Below are positions 34,021 to 42,704 of a stretch of DNA of 64,000 bases, in pieces. Both the position numbers and the translations under genes were made by a program. The stretch's first letter is position 1, and the number at the start of each line of letters is the position of its first letter. This DNA comes from Paenibacillus sp. SYP-B4298 (GTDB lineage Bacteria; Bacillota; Bacilli; Paenibacillales; Paenibacillaceae). The stretch covers positions 3,642,001-3,706,000 of the forward strand of contig NZ_CP115484.1 in the NCBI RefSeq assembly GCF_027627475.1, in the 5' to 3' direction. The notes below the pieces were generated by a model. That model was given only the letters and a program-made list of their open reading frames with translations, ran no database searches and was not told where the DNA came from.

Positions 34021-35294
34021 GCCCTCAACTCCTTCATCGCTTCTTCCATCACAGTCAGCCCCTGCTCCAGCAGCTCGGTCTCGATCGTAAGCGGCGGCAT
34101 CAGCTTCGCCACCTCGTCATAGGGCCCCGACGTTTCCATGATGATGCCTCTGGCGAAGGCGGCCTTGCACAGTCGAGCCGCCTGCTCCTTGTCGGCAAAG
34201 GCCATGCCTTGAATCATTCCCTTGCCCCGCAGCTCAATCCCGTATTGCGGATGCTCCTCGCGGATCCGCTCCAGCACCACGCGGATCGCCTTCGCCTTCT
34301 GCTCCAGCTCGGGCTCGAATCCGCCATCAACCCAGAAGTCCAGCGCTGCGGAGGCTGCGATGAACGCCAGATTATTGCCTCTGAACGTGCCATTATGCTC
34401 GCCAGGCCCCCATATATCATGCTCCGGCTTGATCAGCGTCAATGCCATCGGCAGGCCGAAGCCTCCAATGGACTTGGACAGGCAGACGACATCGGGTTCG
34501 ATACCAGCCTGCTCGAAGCTGAAGAAGGTTCCGGTACGACCGCAGCCCATCTGCACATCGTCCACAATCAGCAATATGCCGCGTTCCTGACATATGCGTT
34601 CGATCCGGCGCAGCCAGTCAGAGCTGGCTTCATGGAGTCCGCCTTCACCCTGCAATGTCTCCAGCAGCACGGCAGCCGGAAGCTCGACACCGCTGCCCGG
34701 ATCATCCAGCAGCTTCTCCAGATAAGCGGCTGTATCGACGTCTTCGCCGAAATAGCCGTCATAAGGCATAAAGGTTGTATGTGTAAGCGGCACACCCGCT
34801 CCTTTGCGCTTATAGTGGTTGCCTGTTGCTGCCAGTGAGCCTAGCGACATGCCGTGGAAGGCGTTCGTGAAGCATATAATGGGAATGCGGCCTGTCACCT
34901 TGCGGGCAAGCTTCATCGCGCTCTCCACCGAATTCGTACCTGTGGGGCCGGGGAACATGACCTTGTAGTTGAGACCACGAGGGGTGAGGATGAGTTGATT
35001 GAAGCGCTGGAGAAAGCCTTCCTTGGCTTCAGTCGCCATATCGAGACTGTGTGTTATGCCGTCCTCCTGCAAATAGTCCATGAGCCGTTGCTTGAGCATC
35101 GGGTTGTTATGCCCATAATTCACAGCGCCCGCACCAGCAAAGAAGTCGATATATTCCTTGCCCTCCGTATCCCACAGCTTCGCATTTTTAGCCTTCTTGA
35201 ACACGGTCGTGAAGCTGCGACAGTAGCTGCGCACCTCGGACTCCAGCTCATTAAATACCTTCATTGACGGTCGTTTATGCATCAATTGATTCAT
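34017..35294 (-). CDS. ectB: Diaminobutyrate-2-oxoglutarate transaminase
   Basis: A 425-residue class III PLP aminotransferase. [19 protein letters not shown] near residue 110, the PLP aspartate in [15 protein letters not shown] and the Schiff-base lysine in [14 protein letters not shown] near 270 are all present. The enzyme makes L-2,4-diaminobutyrate from aspartate semialdehyde, the first step of ectoine synthesis. It follows ectA by about 20 bases and overlaps ectC. Confidence 0.97.
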   Translation of the reverse strand: MNQLMHKRPSMKVFNELESEVRSYCRSFTTVFKKAKNAKLWDTEGKEYIDFFAGAGAVNYGHNNPMLKQRLMDYLQEDGITHSLDMATEAKEGFLQRFNQLILTPRGLNYKVMFPGPTGTNSVESAMKLARKVTGRIPIICFTNAFHGMSLGSLAATGNHYKRKGAGVPLTHTTFMPYDGYFGEDVDTAAYLEKLLDDPGSGVELPAAVLLETLQGEGGLHEASSDWLRRIERICQERGILLIVDDVQMGCGRTGTFFSFEQAGIEPDVVCLSKSIGGFGLPMALTLIKPEHDIWGPGEHNGTFRGNNLAFIAASAALDFWVDGGFEPELEQKAKAIRVVLERIREEHPQYGIELRGKGMIQGMAFADKEQAARLCKAAFARGIIMETSGPYDEVAKLMPPLTIETELLEQGLTVMEEAMKELRA

Positions 35295-35315
35295 CGAATC
35301 CCTCCTGAATTGGAT

Positions 35316-35828
35316 TTATCGTATCGGGCCAATCGTCACAAGCGGCTCGGCTTCATGCGGCTGCGAGGACGGAAACAACCCTTCCGGGTATCCCCGCTCC
35401 CCATCGTAGGAGCACACACTCCCATAGCTGCGAGCTACCGCCTCGAACAAGCGGCGTGAGGCCGTATTGGATGGGCTGATGGTAGCCTCTATATAGCGAA
35501 CATCCTGTTGCTTGCGCACCTGCTCCAGCAAGCGGGTCACCATCGCCGTTCCGAGCCCCTGACCGCGCCTTGACGGGTCAACCGCAACCTGCCAGATGAA
35601 CAGATGATGCGCCTTCTGCGGCGGCCGCAGTGCAGAGACGAACCCGAGCAGACGCCCGTCCCGCTCTGCCACGATACATGTATCGCGATATAGATCGCAC
35701 AGCAGCATATAGCAGTAGATGGAGTTCAGATCCAGTGTCCCTGCCCTGTCGATCAGCTCCCATACCGCCGCCCCGTCCTGCTTACGCGGCTTCCGCAAAA
35801 TAAGTTGACTTACTTCGGTGTGCAGCAT
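35316..35828 (-). CDS. ectA: L-2,4-diaminobutyrate acetyltransferase
   Basis: A 170-residue GNAT acetyltransferase. The acetyl-CoA loop is visible as DPSRRGQGLGTAMVTRLLEQ, and the EctA pattern LRKPRKQDGAAVWELIDR starts the fold. It acetylates diaminobutyrate at the gamma nitrogen for EctC. The start at 35828 has GTGGGGAG upstream; the 40-codon extension upstream runs into repeat copy C and is rejected. First gene of the ect operon, directly behind the ehu transporter genes. Confidence 0.95.
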   Translation of the reverse strand: MLHTEVSQLILRKPRKQDGAAVWELIDRAGTLDLNSIYCYMLLCDLYRDTCIVAERDGRLLGFVSALRPPQKAHHLFIWQVAVDPSRRGQGLGTAMVTRLLEQVRKQQDVRYIEATISPSNTASRRLFEAVARSYGSVCSYDGERGYPEGLFPSSQPHEAEPLVTIGPIR

Positions 35829-35911
35829 GTTGGATCGCTCCCCACTCTTCAGATTGATCTTGCAGTTATAATTTCTCAGCGTGATAGCTACCTTCATGAA
35901 TGCTACCTTCG

Positions 35912-35999
35912 TTAGGGCGTGTCTGAACAATCTGAACACTCTGAACACTCTGAACGGATCAGATCTGCCCCCTTGAACGGGGTATCAGACACGACTTAA
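35912..35999 (+). repeat. Dispersed element, copy C, between ehu and ect genes
   Basis: Opens with TTAGGGCGTGTCTGAAC and closes with CCCCTTGAACGGGGTATCAG then ACACGACTTAA. Its ends form an inverted repeat (GCGTGTCTGA / TCAGACACG) and the middle has four short CTGAAC repeats. It is in the opposite orientation to copies A and B. Confidence 0.6.
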
Positions 36000-36947
36000 T
36001 TATAGGTTGAGGAAGGCGCGCAGCCGTTCGCTCTGCGGACGCTCGAAGATGTCCTCTGGCTTGCCCTCCTCAACAATGCGTCCGTCTGCCTTGAAGATCA
36101 CCCGATCCGCGACCTCCCTGGCAAAGTCCATCTCGTGCGTTATTAGCATCATCGCCATCTCGCCCTCCTCCGCGATTTCCCGGATGACCGACAGCACCTC
36201 GCCAACAAGCTCGGGATCAAGCGCTGAGGTCACCTCGTCGAATACCATCACCTTCGGACGCATGACGAGAGCTCTGGCGATTGCCACCCGCTGCTTTTGC
36301 CCGCCGGACAGCTTGGAGGGGTACACATCCAGCTTATCCTCCAGCCCCACCTTGCACAGCATCTCAACGGCTCGCTCATGAGCCTCCTCCTTATCCAGCC
36401 CGAGCACCTTGCGCGGAGCCTCAGTCACATTGCGCAGCACCTTCATATGCGGGAACAGGTTGAAGTGCTGAAAGATCATACCGATGCGGCTGCGCATCCG
36501 ATGCAGATGCTGCTCATTGGCTCTCACCAGCTTGCCCTTGCGCTCCATATGCCACAGAGGCTCGCCCTCCACCTCAATCATGCCTGAGGTCGGTTCCTCC
36601 AGCGTCATCAGCATCCGTCCGATCGTCGTCTTGCCTGACCCGCTCGGTCCGATCAGCGCCACCTTCTCCCCGGCAGCGATGTCCAGATCGATGCCATGCA
36701 GCACCTCTAGCTCTCCATATCGCTTCGTCACCTTGCGGTAGGAGACCACCGGCAGAGCAGGAGCTGCATCACGCATAGACGAGTGGCTAGCAGTCGATTC
36801 CTGTAACTGCTCTTCGACAGGCGCTGTCGTCTGAAGGGCTGAACTCGTTGTACCTGCCAGACTCCCTGTATTCTCTATACCTGGTGTACTCGCTGTACTC
36901 GCTGTTCTCGCTGTTCTCGCTGTACTCTCTGTACTCGCTGTACTCAT
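36000..36947 (-). CDS. ehuA: Ectoine/hydroxyectoine ABC transporter ATPase with low-complexity N-terminus
   Basis: A 315-residue polar amino acid-type ABC ATPase. Walker A is GPSGSGKTT near residue 98, the signature [15 protein letters not shown] near 215, Walker [15 protein letters not shown] and the switch His in [10 protein letters not shown]. It powers EhuCD. The first 57 residues are a Ser/Thr/Ala-rich extension absent from most relatives, encoded by a 9-base tandem repeat. AAAGGAGGAGG immediately precedes the outer ATG, so the extension is probably translated; an inner Met58 (MRDAAPALP) would give a normal-length protein. Confidence 0.92.
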   Translation of the reverse strand: MSTASTESTARTARTASTASTPGIENTGSLAGTTSSALQTTAPVEEQLQESTASHSSMRDAAPALPVVSYRKVTKRYGELEVLHGIDLDIAAGEKVALIGPSGSGKTTIGRMLMTLEEPTSGMIEVEGEPLWHMERKGKLVRANEQHLHRMRSRIGMIFQHFNLFPHMKVLRNVTEAPRKVLGLDKEEAHERAVEMLCKVGLEDKLDVYPSKLSGGQKQRVAIARALVMRPKVMVFDEVTSALDPELVGEVLSVIREIAEEGEMAMMLITHEMDFAREVADRVIFKADGRIVEEGKPEDIFERPQSERLRAFLNL

Positions 36948-36948
36948 A
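36889..36948 (-). repeat. 9-bp tandem repeat at the start of ehuA
   Basis: GTACTCGCT-like units repeat about six times on the plus strand (AGCGAGTAC on the coding strand) and encode the Ser-Thr-Ala-rich start of EhuA. Confidence 0.8.
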
Positions 36949-37006
36949 AGCCTCCTCCTCCTTTCTGCTGATTATCATAACGTTGGCTGCCCAGCAATCT
37001 GACGGC

Positions 37007-37669
37007 TCAGCGGCTGTAGCGCCGCTTCATCCGCTGCTCCAGCAGCCCGACCAGCACTGCGACCGCCATACTGATGATCAGGAAGAGGATCCCGACCAAG
37101 GTGTACGGCTCGAACGGACGCCAATCGCGGGCATTGATGTTTTTGGCCGTAGTAAGCAGCTCTACGACAGTAATCGCCGCCAGCAACGGGGTTTCCTTGA
37201 ACATCACAATCAGATAATTGCCCATAATCGGAATAATCGGCGGCAGCGCCTGCGGCAGAATGACCGATGTCCAGGTGCGAGACGGCGTGAAATTAAGCGC
37301 TCGTGCCGCTTCCCATTGACCAGCATCAATATTATCTATACCTGATCGGTATACTTGGGATAGATAGGTGCTGTAGTGAAGGCCCAGACCGATAATGCCT
37401 ACCGTTAATGCGGGCAAGGATATGCCGGTAAGCAGCGGTATACTGTAGAACAAGAAGAAAATCTGTACGAGCAGCGGTGTCCGGCGAATAAACTCGGATA
37501 TTCCGTTGATGCTCATCCTGATGGCGGCATATCGAGAGCGAGCCAGCATCGCCAGGATTAAGCCAAGCGCGCACGCTACGGCAAAGCTTGCCAGTGTGGC
37601 GACAATCGTCACCTGCAAGGCAGATAGCAGCTTGGGCAAAATAGAGAGGGCATAGCTCCAATCCCACAT
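37007..37669 (-). CDS. ehuD: Ectoine/hydroxyectoine ABC transporter permease
   Basis: A 220-residue HisM-type permease with five predicted helices. The inner-membrane EAA loop reads QWEAARALNFTPSRTWTSVI near residue 125. It pairs with EhuC for ATP-driven uptake of ectoines. The gene begins seven bases after ehuC and is followed by ehuA, an order that matches known ehu operons. Confidence 0.9.
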   Translation of the reverse strand: MWDWSYALSILPKLLSALQVTIVATLASFAVACALGLILAMLARSRYAAIRMSINGISEFIRRTPLLVQIFFLFYSIPLLTGISLPALTVGIIGLGLHYSTYLSQVYRSGIDNIDAGQWEAARALNFTPSRTWTSVILPQALPPIIPIMGNYLIVMFKETPLLAAITVVELLTTAKNINARDWRPFEPYTLVGILFLIISMAVAVLVGLLEQRMKRRYSR

Positions 37670-37676
37670 CGATCCA

Positions 37677-38330
37677 TCACATCCTTCCTGCCGCCAGCTT
37701 CCGTTCCAGCAGACGAGCGAGCAGCGAGATCAACGATGCCAGGATGAAGTACAGAACAAGCAGCAAGCCAAAAAGTTGTGCAGTTTGCGGAAGGTACAGG
37801 CTGCGCAGAATCATTGCCTGATAAGTCAGGTCCGTCAGAGTAATAAAGTAGATTAACGAAGTCGCCTTGAGCAGCTCAATCATCAAATTATTCATGGGCG
37901 GGAGCATCCGAATCAGAGCCTGGGGAAATACAACTCTGAGCATCCGCTGCGCAGGTGTAAAATTAAGCGCGGTAGCCGCCTCCCATTGCCCGCGAGGTAC
38001 AGCCTTAATGGAGCTTCTTACAATCTCGGCGCCGAAGGCGCCATAATTCAAGCCGATCGCCAGCACAGCCGCAGTCAGCTTGGATAGCTCGATGCCGAGA
38101 AACGGTAGAACAAAATACATCCAGAACAACAAGACGAGCAGCGATACGCCTCTAAAAAACTGCACATACACATAAGCGAGCCCCTTCACCAGAGCATGCC
38201 TCGACATCAGGCATAATCCGGCTGCCAGCGCACAGACCAGGGACACGATGGCGCCAAGCGCGGTCACCTGTATCGTAACCAGCAGCCCCTCCCCCATCAG
38301 GGGCAGCCATTCCAGCCACATGGAGGCCAT
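37677..38330 (-). CDS. ehuC: Ectoine/hydroxyectoine ABC transporter permease
   Basis: A 217-residue HisQ/HisM-type permease with about five helices. The EAA loop QWEAATALNFTPAQRMLRVV lies near residue 116, and the helix FFRGVSLLVLLFWMYF near 58. It starts three bases after the ehuB stop. Two permeases, one binding protein and one ATPase make a complete importer. Confidence 0.9.
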   Translation of the reverse strand: MASMWLEWLPLMGEGLLVTIQVTALGAIVSLVCALAAGLCLMSRHALVKGLAYVYVQFFRGVSLLVLLFWMYFVLPFLGIELSKLTAAVLAIGLNYGAFGAEIVRSSIKAVPRGQWEAATALNFTPAQRMLRVVFPQALIRMLPPMNNLMIELLKATSLIYFITLTDLTYQAMILRSLYLPQTAQLFGLLLVLYFILASLISLLARLLERKLAAGRM

Positions 38331-38333
38331 CGC

Positions 38334-39224
38334 TTAACCACACAGCTCTGCTGCTGTCATCTCGCCAGGCAGCTCCGCTTCCGAGAAGCCGAACCGCTCC
38401 AGAATCTCCAGCAGCTCCCCAGATTGCTTCAGCTTCGCCAGCTCATCATTGAATGCCTCGACAAATTCGGTATCTGCCTGGCGGAATGCAGAAGCTCCAT
38501 AGCCACGGACGCTGCTGCCGTCAATAACCGGCTGCTCGAACGCTTCGACCCGCTCCAGCTTATCGTCCTGTGCCGCTTCAAGTCTGGAGCGAAGCGCAGG
38601 ATCGGTCATCGTGATGACGTCAGCTCTTCCCGCCTGCAGCGCATTCACCGCCGCATCCTGGTCGGGAACGATGACGATCTGACTATCCGCCACACCAGAT
38701 TTCTCGAGATATTCAATCTCCAATGCCCCAGTCATCACAGCCACCTTGGCGCCACTGCTTGCAATGTCCTCATAGCTGCGAAGCTGAAGCGGATTGCCCT
38801 TCTGGACTGCAATCGCTTCACCGATGCTGTATTCCGGGTTGGCAAAGGCCACTTGCATGCAGCGATTCTCGTTAATAAACATGCCCGCTGTAATCATATC
38901 GAAGCGTCCGGCTTGCAGCCCACCGATCAATCCCCCGAATTCCGTCAGCTCTCCGCGCATCTCCTCAATCCCGAGACGCTGCAGAATGACACGGGCAATC
39001 TCCACCGCCTCGCCGGTCAACGTACCATCCGCCTCCTTGTAGGCATAAGGGTTCTCATTAGCAAATCCAACCGTTATGTACCCCTGCTCCCTGGCCTTGG
39101 CAAGCGTGCTCTGCCCCGCTTCACCGCCCGCTCCGGTTCCTTTCGTCCCCATCTCGCCATTTGCTCCACATGCTGTGGTGAACAGCAGCACGGCCGTCAG
39201 CATGAGGAGCCATCCCTTTCTCAT
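38334..39224 (-). CDS. ehuB: Ectoine/hydroxyectoine-binding lipoprotein
   Basis: A 296-residue type 3 solute-binding lipoprotein. The signal peptide MRKGWLLMLTAVLLFTTAC ends in a lipobox Cys. GFANENPYAY near residue 50, the RFDMITAGMFINENRC segment and FRQADTEFVEAFNDEL near the end match EhuB of the ectoine transporter. A GTG start four codons earlier (39236) is possible, because GGGAAGG is closer to it; I favour the ATG since it gives a standard signal peptide. First gene of the ehu operon. Confidence 0.9.
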   Translation of the reverse strand: MRKGWLLMLTAVLLFTTACGANGEMGTKGTGAGGEAGQSTLAKAREQGYITVGFANENPYAYKEADGTLTGEAVEIARVILQRLGIEEMRGELTEFGGLIGGLQAGRFDMITAGMFINENRCMQVAFANPEYSIGEAIAVQKGNPLQLRSYEDIASSGAKVAVMTGALEIEYLEKSGVADSQIVIVPDQDAAVNALQAGRADVITMTDPALRSRLEAAQDDKLERVEAFEQPVIDGSSVRGYGASAFRQADTEFVEAFNDELAKLKQSGELLEILERFGFSEAELPGEMTAAELCG

Positions 39225-39744
39225 AATACCGATCACAACCCTTCCCGTTATTCCTCATGGTATGAGCCTTGGATGTCGTAGTCTTGGATGATTGCTGCTC
39301 TTGCCTGAGGTCTATTTAATGCTAACATGAATCCCCCCAGGGGTCATTTCCACTATGCTTCCATATTCTGTGAATATTCAGGCTCAGTTAGGAAGAGGGG
39401 AGATTATCCGGCCGATACGCCTTATTCCTCCCCGATCATCCCGTATATGGACGGATACGCTATTTTCTCTTGTCAGCAAACTGTGTTATAAACAGATGAT
39501 TTTTATTCGAAACAGATGACACAGCTACAGTATCATAATGACTGGTCAGGATATAAAAGGAGAGATAATCCGCATAAAATATAGATTCACTGCATATTAT
39601 CCGTGAAAAATATAAAAATCGGCGATTTTCCGCATAAAATGCATCCATTCGCCGATTTTTCATTGTGGATTATTCGCAATTGCTGCCGAATCCATCCATC
39701 TGTTATAGTCGTTTACATCCATGTGCTCACGTATATGCCTGGCA
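39225..39744. other. Long intergenic region with repeated AT-rich text
   Basis: No supported gene. It holds the ehu promoter region, a direct repeat of CCGCATAAAAT (39571-39581 and 39631-39641) and related ATAATCC/TTATCC motifs. The 39614-39660 hairpin lies at its right end. Confidence 0.5.
39614..39660. terminator. Bidirectional terminator near the aldo/keto reductase gene
   Basis: AAAAATCGGCGA (39614-39625) pairs perfectly with TCGCCGATTTTT (39649-39660). A/T arms would give U-runs in both directions. Confidence 0.75.
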
Positions 39745-40674
39745 TCAGTCCTGCAGATTGAGCCAATTGACCTCGGCCTCCGTCAACGAGACGCCCTCCG
39801 CATCACGGCAGGAGTGCAATTCCGCCTCATTGCGCGGCCCGATAATCGCCGCTGTCGGGAAGGACTGGTTCAGGACATATGCCAGTGCAACCTGAATAGT
39901 CGTCAGTCCTTTTTGCGCGGCCAGTTGTTCCGCCCGGTCATACCGTTCCCAATTGTCGTCGTTGTAGAAGACCCTTACCAGATCGGCATCCGAGCGGTCG
40001 TCGCGTGTGAACCGTCCAGTGAAGAAGCCGCGAGCCTGTGCCGACCAAGAGAGGATCGGCAGCTTGGATTGCTGATGCCACTGCAGCGCTGGCTCGTCCA
40101 CACTGACACAGTCTGCCCAGTATGGCTCCTGTGCCTTGGCGAGCGCCAGATTCGGGCTGCTGAACGTAAAGCCGCGCAGGCCATGCTCCGCCGCATAGAC
40201 TTGCGCCTCGTGCAGTCGCTCCCATGTCCAGTTGGAGGCGCCGAATGCCAGCATTTTACCCGCTTCGACCTGTTCATTCAATATTTCCAGTATTTCGCCC
40301 ACCGGCACCTCCGGGTCGTCCCGATGCAGCGCATACAGATCGACATAATGAGTACGCAGACGCTCCAGACTGACCTTGAGCTCCTCTTCAATCGCTGCGC
40401 GGTTTACCCGCTTGCCATCCTTATTCGGATGCGCGCCCTTCGTCCATACATTAATCGCTTGCCGATTGCCTCGCTCCTCCAGCCACATGCCAATCGCCTG
40501 CTCGCTCTTGCCACCGCAGTAGATATAAGCGGTATCAATCGTGTTGCCGCCAATGCCCACATAGGCGTCCAGATTAGCGCATACCAGCTCATAGACCTCC
40601 GGCGCGAAATAATCGGAGCCCATAATGAGCCTTGAAACCCCCTGATTCAATCCTTCAATCTGAATATGCTTCAA
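39745..40674 (-). CDS. Aldo/keto reductase
   Basis: A 309-residue TIM-barrel NAD(P)H oxidoreductase. TIDTAYIYCGGKSEQAIG near residue 45 carries the Asp and Tyr of the catalytic tetrad, and the Lys lies in INVWTKGAHP near 74. HYVDLYALHRDDPEVP near 112 supplies the His. Substrate is probably a sugar-derived carbonyl, judging from neighbours. The start is a TTG after AGGAGGG. It follows the Gfo/Idh/MocA gene by 11 bases, so the two form an operon. Confidence 0.9.
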   Translation of the reverse strand: MKHIQIEGLNQGVSRLIMGSDYFAPEVYELVCANLDAYVGIGGNTIDTAYIYCGGKSEQAIGMWLEERGNRQAINVWTKGAHPNKDGKRVNRAAIEEELKVSLERLRTHYVDLYALHRDDPEVPVGEILEILNEQVEAGKMLAFGASNWTWERLHEAQVYAAEHGLRGFTFSSPNLALAKAQEPYWADCVSVDEPALQWHQQSKLPILSWSAQARGFFTGRFTRDDRSDADLVRVFYNDDNWERYDRAEQLAAQKGLTTIQVALAYVLNQSFPTAAIIGPRNEAELHSCRDAEGVSLTEAEVNWLNLQD

Positions 40675-40685
40675 CCGTTTCCCTC

Positions 40686-41675
40686 CTATCGAATCTCGAT
40701 GCGCTTGCGCTCATGGATCGAAGTCAGGCAAGCATCGATGACCTTCATATTGGCGACCGCATCCGACGGGTCAAACCGTGGCCCCCGCTCCTTCCAGACA
40801 GCGGCTGCAAAATCATCCGCCTGCAGTGAATAAGCATTCAGCGCCGGCTGCTCCACTTCTCGCTTGCCCTCCTTCGTAATAACGAAGAAGTTCGGGCTCT
40901 GGATGAATGCAGTCGGCACCTCAATCCGCCCCTCAGTCCCCAGCACCTCCAACGTATTGCGGAAGTCGGCCCACATCCCACAATCAAACGTGAGCGCAAC
41001 GCCGCCGGAAAACTCCAGCATACCGGAGGCCATCATATCCACACCGTCATGCTCGGGGGACAGCAGCCCGTGCACGGAGACCGCCTCCGGCTCCTCGCCC
41101 AGCAACAGCCGAGCCGCGCTGATTGGATAACAGCCGACATCATAGATCGAGCCGCCTCCCCACTCCTTGCGGTAGCGCACGTTGTTGCTGTCGCCAGCAT
41201 TGTTGAACGTGAACGTCCCATGCAGGCCGCGCACCTCCCCGATCTCGCCCGATGCAATAATATTCTTGATCACCTCATAGCGCGGATGATGGCGATACAT
41301 GAACGCCTCCGCCAGATGAACGCCTGCCGCTGCACAGGCCTCGACCATACGCGCCGCCTCCGAAGCATTGAGCGCAATCGGCTTCTCGCACAGCACATGC
41401 TTGCCCGCCTGTGCTGCTCTCAGCGTCCACTCCATATGAAGATGGTTAGGGAGCGGGATATAGACCGCATCAATCGATGTATCGTTTAACAGCTCCTCAT
41501 AGCTGCCATAGGCAACAGGGATATTCAGTTGTTCAGCCGTCTCCTGCGCCTTAGCCACATCGCGGCTGGCGATTGCCGCCACCTCGCCGGTCTGTGAACC
41601 CTGAATGCCGGGAATAACCGACCGCTTGGCAATCCCTGCGCAGCCGAGCACGCCCCATCGCAATTTTTTAGACAT
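40686..41675 (-). CDS. Gfo/Idh/MocA-family oxidoreductase
   Basis: A 329-residue NAD(P)-dependent dehydrogenase. The Rossmann fingerprint is WGVLGCAGIAKRSVIPG near residue 6, and the family motif HVLCEKPIALNASEAARMV near 93 includes the Glu-Lys-Pro lysine. KEWGGGSIYDVGCYPISAAR near 170 holds the C-terminal catalytic region. Members oxidise or reduce cyclic polyols, aldoses or inositols. The ATG at 41675 is preferred over an upstream TTG because GAGGGGTG precedes it. Operon with the aldo/keto reductase. Confidence 0.92.
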   Translation of the reverse strand: MSKKLRWGVLGCAGIAKRSVIPGIQGSQTGEVAAIASRDVAKAQETAEQLNIPVAYGSYEELLNDTSIDAVYIPLPNHLHMEWTLRAAQAGKHVLCEKPIALNASEAARMVEACAAAGVHLAEAFMYRHHPRYEVIKNIIASGEIGEVRGLHGTFTFNNAGDSNNVRYRKEWGGGSIYDVGCYPISAARLLLGEEPEAVSVHGLLSPEHDGVDMMASGMLEFSGGVALTFDCGMWADFRNTLEVLGTEGRIEVPTAFIQSPNFFVITKEGKREVEQPALNAYSLQADDFAAAVWKERGPRFDPSDAVANMKVIDACLTSIHERKRIEIR

Positions 41676-41837
41676 CGTTGCACCCCTCAATCTTGGAATT
41701 ACCCTTATTATAAGTCATCAATCACAGAAGCGATATAAAAGGGTTTTCATAGCAATATAACAATATTCATCTATCCCCCAAGCCTATCCCTTGTCTAACG
41801 GGAACCCTCAGCCTGTACGGCTGTCCTCTATCATAAT

Positions 41838-41873
41838 AAAAAACCTTCAACATGCAAGAGCAGATTGAAGGTT
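41838..41873 (-). terminator. Terminator after the thioredoxin-like gene
   Basis: AACCTTCAA pairs with TTGAAGGTT around a 14-base loop; TTTTTTAT follows on the minus strand. Confidence 0.8.
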
Positions 41874-41976
41874 CATTCCGTAATAATAGGGCTAACAGGC
41901 CTTGGTTATGGCTCTATCTTAGCGTGCAGCTCAAGCGATGTGAAGACCGCTCTGTCCATCGAACCGCTATAAGCGA

Positions 41977-42558
41977 CTATACGAGATCGCAAGCCTCTAC
42001 CGGCATCCAATGCTCATCCTGTCCATCCCATTTCACATTGCAGCCGATCGGATTGGTCATCGGTACCGATACCCCGGAGCCGGACAGCACCTCAGCCAGA
42101 GCTCTGTCCAGATCATTGACCGTCATCTTGCTGGTGTCGCGCGGCGAGTCGACGCCTCGTCCTGTGTAGACCAGCTTGCGTTCCCCGTCAAACACATAGA
42201 AATGCGGCGTGCGCAACGCGCCATATGCTTTGGCAATGCTCTGGCTCTCATCATGAAGGTAAACCCACGGGAAGCGCTCCTCCTCCATAACCTCAACCAT
42301 ACGTGCAAACGAATCATCTGGCTTGGTATTGACGCTGTTCGAGTTAATGCCGACAAATCGCACACCGCGATCCGCATATTTAAGCGCTGTCTCACGAGTG
42401 ATGGCATTGGAGCCGACAACATAGGGACAATGATTGCAAGTGAAAAACACGACCAGCAGCGAAGCGTCCGCAAAATCCGTTAAAGCATACGTTCTTCCGT
42501 CTGTTGCAGGCAACGAGAAATCCGGGGCCTGAGCACCGATAGGCAATGTAAATGACAT
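41977..42558 (-). CDS. Thioredoxin/peroxiredoxin-like redox protein
   Basis: A 193-residue thioredoxin-fold protein. [10 protein letters not shown] near residue 45 is a CxxC motif and [20 protein letters not shown] the AhpC/TSA-like opening. No signal peptide, so it is cytoplasmic. Such proteins act as thiol-disulfide reductases or weak peroxidases; the partner is unknown. The start at 42558 is used because AGGAG lies ten bases upstream, and the ATG seven codons earlier overlaps that site. About 150 bases separate it from the sugar isomerase gene. Confidence 0.88.
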   Translation of the reverse strand: MSFTLPIGAQAPDFSLPATDGRTYALTDFADASLLVVFFTCNHCPYVVGSNAITRETALKYADRGVRFVGINSNSVNTKPDDSFARMVEVMEEERFPWVYLHDESQSIAKAYGALRTPHFYVFDGERKLVYTGRGVDSPRDTSKMTVNDLDRALAEVLSGSGVSVPMTNPIGCNVKWDGQDEHWMPVEACDLV

Positions 42559-42633
42559 GTGTAACCATCTCCTATTCATCCGTATTAGAGCCTGTCCTCC
42601 AACCCGCTCCCGTTAGCGTTAGAAGACACACTC

Positions 42634-42668
42634 CTCCAAGCTGAAATAGGGATTTCTCCCGCTTGGAG
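42634..42668 (-). terminator. Hairpin after the sugar isomerase gene
   Basis: CTCCAAGC (42634-42641) pairs with GCTTGGAG (42661-42668), with an inner GGGA/TCCC stem. There is no U-run, so termination is uncertain. Confidence 0.45.
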
Positions 42669-42704
42669 TATAGCAAACCAGGCTGCAGATGTCCATGAGG
42701 GATA

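Noticed and set aside
39460-39663. 67-codon minus-strand frame in the long intergenic region
   Set aside because: It crosses repeated AT-rich words and a terminator hairpin, has no ribosome binding site, and its aromatic/Cys-rich text looks like a translation of the repeats.
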